From NCBI RefSeq assembly GCF_024323335.1, contig NC_066581.1, positions 226,936,539-227,000,538 on the forward strand: a DNA stretch of 64,000 nucleotides. The letters run 5' to 3'. Numbering within the stretch: the first letter of the stretch is position 1; the number at the start of each line of letters is the position of its first letter. A program made the translations under genes and the position numbers. Shown one piece after another: positions 57,313 to 64,000 of the stretch. The notes beneath the pieces were generated by a model. That model did no database searches. It was not told the DNA's origin and saw only the letters and a list, made by a program, of their open reading frames with translations. The stretch comes from Lathyrus oleraceus (Eukaryota; Streptophyta; Magnoliopsida; Fabales; Fabaceae).

Positions 57313-57840
57313 GAAGCGCTGTGGGCTTATAAGACAACTTACAAAACCCTGATAGGAACAACATCATTCAAACTAGTTTATGGTCAATCATGTCACCTTC
57401 CAGTGGAACTCGAGCATAAAGCTTATTGGGCCATGAAGACCCTTAACATGAATTACACAGCTGCAAGCGAGAAAAGAATTTTGGATATCCATGAATTAGA
57501 AGAACTTAGATTGGATGCCTATAAGAATGCCCGTATTTATAAGGAAAGAACCAAACAGTGGCATGACAAACGAACTACAAGGCGAGAATTCAATGAGGGT
57601 GACGTAGTCCTTCTCTTTAATTCCCGACTCAAATTATTTCCAGGCAAACTTCATTCTAGATGGTATGGCCCTTTTGAGGTCACGAGAGTTTTCCAAAGTG
57701 GAGCTGTGGAAATATGAGGTAAAACCAATGAACCATTAGTTGTAAATGGGCAGCAACTTAAGCACTACCACAATGTAGATAATAAGGATTTCTGTACGAG
57801 CTACAAATTGGAAGAGTTTCCCGTTCTTTCAAAAGATTAG
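57303..57840 (+). pseudogene. Athila-type integrase C-terminus
   Basis: Plus strand: [80 protein letters not shown] and [20 protein letters not shown]. This is the Athila-lineage integrase end. A TGA at 57715-57717 (one transition from Trp) precedes the tail VNGQQLKHYHNVD, with the natural stop TAG at 57838. The catalytic core is missing; the break lies at the junction with the Copia shard. Confidence 0.87.
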
Positions 57841-58592
57841 CACCGTTCCAAGTTAATGTCGAGCTCCCGACATTAAATGAAACGCTACGTGGAAGGCAAC
57901 CCACGATCTTTAGTCTTTAACATTTCTTTTTAGTTGTTTTCATTTTTATTTTTATTCTAGTTTAGTATTTTAATTGCCATCAGTTATTTCCCTTTGTTAA
58001 TTTTCAGTTTGTGTTCACTTTACAGTCATTATATCGATGTGAACATGTGTTGCTACTATCTTTAATTAATGTAATTTTCATTTCAGTCCATTATTTTATT
58101 TCGTCGCGTATTATTTTAGTTCTTACAAATTTTATGCTTCTTAATTATGCTACTAGTTTTAATTCTTTCATTTACTGTTATATGGCCTTAGGAGAATTTA
58201 CCTGCATTGATCTTAAGAAAAAGATGATAAATTTCATATTTTAGATTAATGGCGTTCGCCATTAGCTTCAAAATTAAAGGCTCAATAATTTAGGCAGATG
58301 GCGTTCGCCATATGTCTAATGGTGATCGCCATATCAGGAAAACATATTGTTTTCCTCTCTTTTTGTTTTCCTCCTGCGCGTTTTTCCAATACCCTACATT
58401 TAAATATCTTAAACTCCCTACTCTAAACATCTATAACTCAAACCCTTCAAGTCCTAACCACTCAACTTCTTCCAAATAATTATAAAATCCACAATCATCC
58501 ATTTCCCAACTCCATAAATCCTCTCCTCTTAAGTTTCTATCTTCACAACACTCATAATCTCTTCTTCAAATTTCTCTTTCCCTTTTTTCAAC
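57841..58592 (+). other. Athila spacer between pol and env-position ORF
   Basis: Non-coding. It starts with the GGAAGGCAACCCACG segment common after Athila pol. It holds three palindromic ATGGCGTTCGCCAT-type sites (58247, 58298, 58319) that recur in the LTR. Pyrimidine-rich sequence precedes the next ORF. Confidence 0.7.
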
Positions 58593-59983
58593 ATGCCTCC
58601 TAAAGCAGTTAGACCAAGAAGAGATATTAACTATCTGGGTATCGAGTTCGCCGAGGGAATTGTTGGAGAAAATCAAAGGAGCAGATACCATAAGCTTTTC
58701 AAGAGGGACGTATTAGCGACGAGGTACCCTGATGATGTTGCCCTTCGTGCTTTGAGTTTATTCGACAGTGTTCGTTGGATGCTTAACAACCTAGGTATGT
58801 CTCACTTTTGCTCTTTGACTAGTCCAACCTATATTTGACACACCTACGAGTTCTTAAGCTCTTTTCGATACACCACCCCTATAGGAGGATCCCGTACCAC
58901 CGACACTGCACATTTTAGGATGTTCAATAGAAATTACAGTATTAACCAAGACCAATTGGCCGATTTACTTTCGTTCTCTCATGGAGACGAGTTTGCTTGC
59001 CAACACCCTTTAGAGAGCGAATGGGAATCCAGCGCTTTCGACTTTTGGCAGCAACTAACGGGCAAAACCACCACCGGCTGGGAAGGCCTTAAAGCCACCG
59101 CTATTCAAAACCCACCCATTCAGTATTTGCACCGCATTTTAGCCAGCACTATATTTGGTCGAGAGAACACCACAAACGTAAATTCTAGGGATATTTTCCT
59201 TATTTTGTGTGCCTTATTTGAAACCAAAGTTAACCCAACACCATTTCTATTAGCACACTTCCAGTTCTCCAGTGTTAGGATATGATGTCCTATTTGTGTT
59301 GGAGGGCCTATTACATCTATAGCCCTTGCGTTGAACTTAGGCACGGAGTTGGCTATGCTTAAGCCGTTAGAGACTCCTTTTGCCGACCTTGACTATTGTC
59401 GTAGCATGCTCCTTATCAAGAATAAACCTGACAGCAAATATTTTATGTTGATCAGTAACTGAGAGTGAGGGGAGTTACTTTACCTTGCGCCGCACACATC
59501 GACGTGCAAATGAGCGCTAATTGGATTTTTGATCTTAACTCCCTTGAGTCCGATCATATGGAGCAAGATGCTCCCCATACTGGCACCCATGCACACACCA
59601 TACCTGCTTTTCCTGACTCTTTTGTAGGTACCTCATCCGGATATCAGCCCCGCGAGGAGTATGACTACACCGCCATGAGGACCGTTCTTGATGACATCCT
59701 AAGTGAGATTAGATATTAGAATGATGCTGATGCAAAATGTGATGTGCTACTTAGGCATATTCAAAGGCAACAAGAGGAGATGAGGGTCACCATTGATCAG
59801 ATCAGAGAGACTCAGCTTGACTTTGTTGAGCGGACCGAGCTCAACATGGGTGACCTCATCGAGCAGCTGACCGGAGTGCACTTAGAGGTGGAAGGTATGA
59901 GAGAGTACATGTAACATGTGCCCAATCCTGAATTCGGTAGAGGAGGTTTTGCGTGACACAGAGGTCGTGGCCGACATCACTGA
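58593..59983 (+). pseudogene. Athila env-position ORF (ATHILA ORF-1-like)
   Basis: Starts MPPKAVRPRRDINYLGIEFA. Residues YHKLFKRDVLATRYPDDVAL, DSVRWMLNNLGM, PTYI*HTYEFLSSF and FRMFNRNYSINQDQLADLL match the general pattern of the ATHILA ORF-1 family. Further on are FDFWQQLTGK, LHRILASTIFGREN, then after a frameshift near 59462 a Glu/Gln-rich coiled region (RQQEEMRVTIDQIRETQLDF) and an Arg/Gly tail (RGRGRHH) ending at TGA 59981. Stops at 58837, 59283, 59717 and 59912. I see no signal peptide or membrane segment in the readable parts. Function is unknown. Confidence 0.72.
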
Positions 59984-61023
59984 GCCCCCTACCAGGTTTC
60001 ACTACTCCTTTCTCTGTCTTGCACTAAAACGTTGAGGACAATGTTTGGTTCAAGTATGGGGGAGGAGCTTTACCGCTTTTCTATTATTTACTGTTTTATT
60101 TTCATTAGTTTCCTACTTAGTTATTTTTAGCTTTTCATCGAGTCATACATGTGTTGTCGAGTCCTATTGCATAATATTTTTTCCTTTTATTGAAAATTCC
60201 CTTAGATTTGACCCCCAATGATTAAAAAAAATTGTTCTGATTCAATGATATGACACACCTATAGTATAGTTTGTTTCTCTTTTTTAGGCTATGTTAGATA
60301 GACTTGGGAAATTGTCGATAATATCAGTACCGTCCTAACACCCTAAATTCCCTAAGTATGTGACATTGATTTGAATAACTATTATGCCAAGACCTTAATT
60401 CTAAGTTTCTTTAAGTAATCCATTGAGTAGTTTATACTAGCAGTCATCACCATCCTAAAACACACATGAGTAAGGAAGTCGATGCAAATAAGTGTGTGAT
60501 CTCAGCAAAAATAAAATATATATAATGAATAAAATCTGTGATAAGATTTGTCCCTTCTAAGTTAGGTGATCCTCACCCGATCATTTAGCCCAACGGTACG
60601 AACTCTTAAAAATTCAATTTAGACTTAAGCAAAATTTCCTAAGTAAATGCAAAAAAGTTGAAAACGAGATCATAGTCACTAACAGGTTCACCTGCCTTTA
60701 ATGTGTATGGATAACGGGCTTAATGTGATTGCACTAGAATGAAAAAAGAGGTTGAAAAATAACAAAGAATATAGGTCGAGTTATAATGGCATGATTCGAA
60801 TTGGTTTTGCATATGGGGTAGTTTTTATCTGTGAAATGCGGATGTGTGTCACTACGATATCCTTGTTATTGTTATCTAGTACCTACTTATATAGAATTAG
60901 CCTAGCAGTCTCGTACTACTTAGAGTGTCGTCATGCCTATGTTTCAGACATTGTGTTTAATCGTTTATCATGTGCGTTGGGTGATTGCTTGAGGACAAGC
61001 AATGGTCTAAGTATAAGGGAATT
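59984..61023 (+). other. Athila 3' UTR and PPT
   Basis: Non-coding. Two Athila-type blocks with GAGGACAATGTTTGGTTCAA then GTATGGGGGAGG (60031-60065), and GAGGACAAGCAATGGTCTAA then GTATAAGGGAATT (60991-61023). The second lies directly before the LTR and serves as the PPT candidate; the first looks like a duplicate. Open frames here resemble nothing. Confidence 0.65.
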
Positions 61024-61228
61024 TGATAACGAGAAATCGTATCATGTTTTTAGCCTTATTTCACATGTTATACGTCTATGTTTTTATGCATTTTATCACC
61101 TTTTACTTTTGTTTTTTTTGTTTTGTAGTTGTTAGCCAATTTCAATGGAGTTTTGGAAGACTCGCGGAAAAGAAGCGAAAAAGGAGCCATAGTGGAGAAA
61201 AAGAGTTAGTTTTAACCAATCTGAGCAA

Positions 61229-61334
61229 ATGGCGTTCGCCACCTGCTAGATGGCGTTCGCCATCTCCACTGCCCACCACATCATTTAATGAGCAAGACAA
61301 TGGCGTCCGCCATTGCCCTAATGGCATTTGACAT
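61229..61334. repeat. Palindrome cluster ATGGCGTTCGCCAT in the Athila LTR
   Basis: Sites at 61229 (one arm weaker), 61248-61265 (AGATGGCGTTCGCCATCT), 61298-61315 (CAATGGCGTCCGCCATTG) and 61321 (degenerate). Related sites lie at 58247-58264 (TAATGGCGTTCGCCATTA), 58298 and 58319. They lie about 100-210 bp before the TATA box. Confidence 0.85.
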
Positions 61335-61436
61335 CTTCATGCAGAAATAGAACTGCGCTAGTGGGGTAGTTTCTTAGCAGATTTTCAACCACTTCTCCAT
61401 CCACTAAGTCAGCACGTCCACCAAGCCTATGAACTC

Positions 61437-61444
61437 TATATATA
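61437..61444 (+). promoter_or_regulatory. TATA box of the Athila LTR
   Basis: TATATATA within CTCTATATATAGAGCC, itself a palindrome, 414 bp into the LTR. It is the only canonical TATA site in this LTR. Confidence 0.6.
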
Positions 61445-62427
61445 GAGCCATTTTTGGAGTGTTGGACATCCAATTGAACCCACGCGGAAGCTCTGTCAAA
61501 ATTCCATCTTAGTTTTAGGCAGAAAATTACCTGTAAAAGTGGCAATAACTCACATCGAGGGATTGTCACACCTTTTTATTTCTGTATCGTTTGTATTTTG
61601 GATCAAGAACAAGCTTGCTGTTATTTTCAAGTTCAAGTTAATTCAAGTTTTATTTTATGCAATTTCAGGTTTTTTACCGCTTTTAACAGTTGTATGTTTT
61701 ACTGTCTTTTATTACTTGCATGCCATGCTATTCTCAGTTATACACACTTTAATCATGTTGCTTTCAAATAATATCATGCCTTGCTAAATTATTCTGAGTC
61801 TGGCGTATGAGGATCATCGTTACCGACGGGACTCGGTAGAAATAATAGGCGCGAATATATTATTTAACTATATTTTGGCTTTAGTTTCCAAATGTATGTT
61901 TTACTGTTTTGGCACGAGAGTGTGGGACAAACCAAGGTTCACTCCGATAGCGCGAGAGTGTGAGGAAGGAACCAGATAGTGGAAATTGGGCAACGATCCT
62001 AAAAACAACGAGAGTGCTTTAGGCATCGTTTATGATCTCATTTACTTTCAAAAAACGCTTTCTAATTAGAACGGACGAGCGAGAGCAAAATTCTATGGTT
62101 AGGGGGTGTGGTCTTTGTCGATAGCGCGATAGTGTGAGACGTGACCTTTAAGTCGATATTTTCTATATAATGCAATAGAATCGTATTTAGTGCCTGAATT
62201 CTACCTAAGCCCTTAGGAAAACAAAATCCATATTTCGGACTCGTTTTTATCATAACTTTTAAACCATTAGAAATTAGTATTTTCATTCCCATTTATAACC
62301 TTATAACCTTTAGCCTTAACTTTGCACTGCAACAATATATAACATTAGCTTAACCATTAATCTCTGTGGGTTCGATAATATTTTAAAACTACACGATAGA
62401 CTATGCACTTGCGATCATCATCCAACA

Positions 62428-64000
62428 GACACGTCAGTCAGCGATCAATTATCTTAATAATTAAATAATAGGAGTTTATTTAATTAATTGAGTAAATAAT
62501 ATTGGAATAATAAAATTATGAGTAAAAGTGGAGTGTGTAAAAATTTTGAGGGTGAGGTGGTAATTACAAGGTTAAGTTGAGGGTAGTATAGGAAAATCAT
62601 AATTATAAGGAATATGGTTATTAGAAAATAGGAGAGAGATGGAGAAAGAGTTTGTTTGCATCTTACATGAAAAATTTGGAAGAGAGAAAAGAAGAGTTAG
62701 GACAAGAGGAAGGGGAAGAAAGGCTTAGGAGAAAAAGTTCAAGGATTTTTCCATCAAATTCTGAAATCTAAGATAAGTAGGAGAAACTATTCATTTTTGG
62801 ATACTAAATGATTAAAGGGTAGAGGGGTTTCCTTACCCTCCTATAGGGTTTTTTCTTCCTCTGAGTTATGATGAATGTTGATGGAAATTTAATGATAATT
62901 TTGTTTTTTTATGCCATGATGTGAATTGCAATTTTGTGTGTTGAAATGTTGTTATTGTGTTCTTGAAATCAATGAAATTCATGATTGTATTTGTTAATTT
63001 GTTTGATTTGATGATAGATTGATGAGTATGTGATGAGTTATAGTGGTAAATTGACTTAATGTGTTAGCAACTCGTAAATAAGCTATTTTGTTATTAGGGA
63101 TCTATTACCTTAAAGTTGTCAGAGTTACTACTTGAGTAAATCTGATATGTTTTAGAGTTGTGTTGGTATGTCTTGGTGTTAAGGGTTAATACCTAGTTGA
63201 TGATCTGACACAAGTAATAGTAATAGTGAGTTAATCTATTGATGAATTTTGAGAGTTATGAGGATTTTGTAAATTAGATGTTTGTTGATAGGTTTAGAGT
63301 AATTGACCTATAATAATATATTTTTAAAATAAGCTATTTTGATATGTTAGATGATGTTTAGGATAGGTCTAAGTTGGAGAAAAAGAGTTTAGGAGTGAAA
63401 TTCCCGTAAGAAAATCGTAGGAAAACGCAGGAGAGTATTGATCGACTTGTTTCGGGCATATCTTGAGCTCTGCAAATCCGTTTGAAGCTTCGTCAGTTGC
63501 GTTAGAAAGCTAACACGATAATATTTATGTTTGAATGGAGAAATTGGGTCTATTAGTACTACAAAAGTATGTATTTTCTGGTTTCTATATCATAAACGTT
63601 AGCAATTTTAGTCATGCGTTGGTAACTTGTTTCAAGTGTAACTGGAGTCTCATGAGTCCGTTTGAGATGAGGTAAGTTGTGTTGGAAAGAGGTTTTAATG
63701 AAATTTTCAAATGGAAATTTCCACAATTGTTTCATAAGTATATCAGTTTTGGCGCCATTTTGAAGTCAGGCGAAACATTCTGCCGGATACGAGTCCCCGT
63801 TCTTGTGGTTTGATTAAACAGGATTGATTGGTGTATTAAGTCCTGAAATAAAAATTGTATTATTAAAATAGACTCTCTAAGATTTCCGAAACATATTCAT
63901 TTACTTGATTTTGACTTCATTTGATATTTTAAATCATTATTTGAATATGATTAGGTTGATTGTGTAAGTTGTGATGTCGATATGCCGTATGAGTATGAAT
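62428..64000. other. Unassigned non-coding repeat, possible LTR running off the right edge
   Basis: No coding sequence. It contains a purine-rich tract (GAGAGAAAAGAAGAG, GGAAGGGGAAGAAAGGC) around 62630-62730, then GGATTTTTCCATCAAATTC near 62745 and TTTCCTTACCCTCCTATAGG near 62829. The style resembles the R/leader part of gypsy chromovirus LTRs, but I cannot identify boundaries. Confidence 0.35.

Larger units (their letters stand above)
61024..62427 (+). mobile_element. Athila 3' LTR (1404 bp)
   Basis: Begins TGATAACGAGAAATCGTATC after the PPT and ends ATCATCATCCAACA. A TATA box lies at 61437. Four palindromic sites lie at 61229-61334. GTTACCGACGGGACTCGGTA near 61820 and repeated GCGCGAGAGTGTG (61950, 62125) mark the R/U5 side. 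No 5' LTR is in the window, so TSD and ends are inferred from TG...CA and the PPT. Confidence 0.68.

Noticed and set aside
57403..57717. Host gene encoding a 104-residue protein
   Set aside because: It is the Athila integrase C-terminus, with the same frame open upstream to the chimeric junction.
60752..61331. Cys/Tyr/Leu-rich open frames near the Athila PPT and LTR
   Set aside because: They cross the PPT and LTR start and read hydrophobic T-rich DNA; not a gene.

Overview
The window is plant nuclear DNA made almost entirely of nested, decaying LTR retrotransposons; I see no intact host gene, RNA gene or CRISPR array. Giant Ty3/gypsy Tat/Ogre-type elements (LTRs of almost 5 kb, an extra ORF1 before gag, a short intron between protease and reverse transcriptase, two RNase H domains, repeat-rich 3' UTRs) point to a legume, probably of the pea/vetch tribe Fabeae. 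The organism is an inference; the element structure is read from the sequence. I call the three Tat/Ogre elements E0, E1 and E2.

Layout. 1-7155: 5' part of a minus-strand Copia element (SIRE/Maximus-like) running off the left edge: protease, gag, PBS and a 5' LTR split by a minus-strand solo Tat-type LTR (3391-6408). 7156-10162: leader and broken gag of E0 (plus strand), with a 748-bp hAT-like non-autonomous element (8530-9277) inside the gag. 10163-56205: E2, a minus-strand Ogre-type element, split twice. Its left LTR holds a plus-strand solo LTR (11224-15070, 5-bp TSD CTTGG). Its gag holds E1, a full-length plus-strand Ogre (27650-50348, 22,699 bp, 5-bp TSD GTAGT). 56206-57312: LTR-less Copia pol fragment (minus). 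57303-62427: 3' part of an Athila-type element (plus): integrase C-terminus, env-position ORF, 3' UTR and 3' LTR. 62428-64000: AT-rich non-coding repeat, possibly another LTR, running off the right edge.

E1 is the best-preserved copy. Its order is 5' LTR, PBS, leader repeats, ORF1, gag, protease, intron, RT, RNase H, second (archaeal-type) RNase H, integrase, 3' UTR with three tandem-repeat blocks, PPT, 3' LTR. It carries five in-frame stops and three frameshifts, so it is non-autonomous today. E2 has the same plan on the minus strand, is more decayed, has lost the promoter half of its 5' LTR, and has a mutated RT active site. Relative order of events: E0 is oldest; the Copia element, the hAT-like element and E2 landed in it; the solo LTR and E1 then landed in E2.

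The strongest leads are: arrays of perfect palindromes upstream of the TATA box in two unrelated LTR families, one with co-varying arms; a primer-binding-site-like motif inside the U5 of four Tat-type LTR types; a ~180-bp leader repeat shared by E0 and E1; and unrelated tandem arrays at the same 3' UTR position in E1 and E2.
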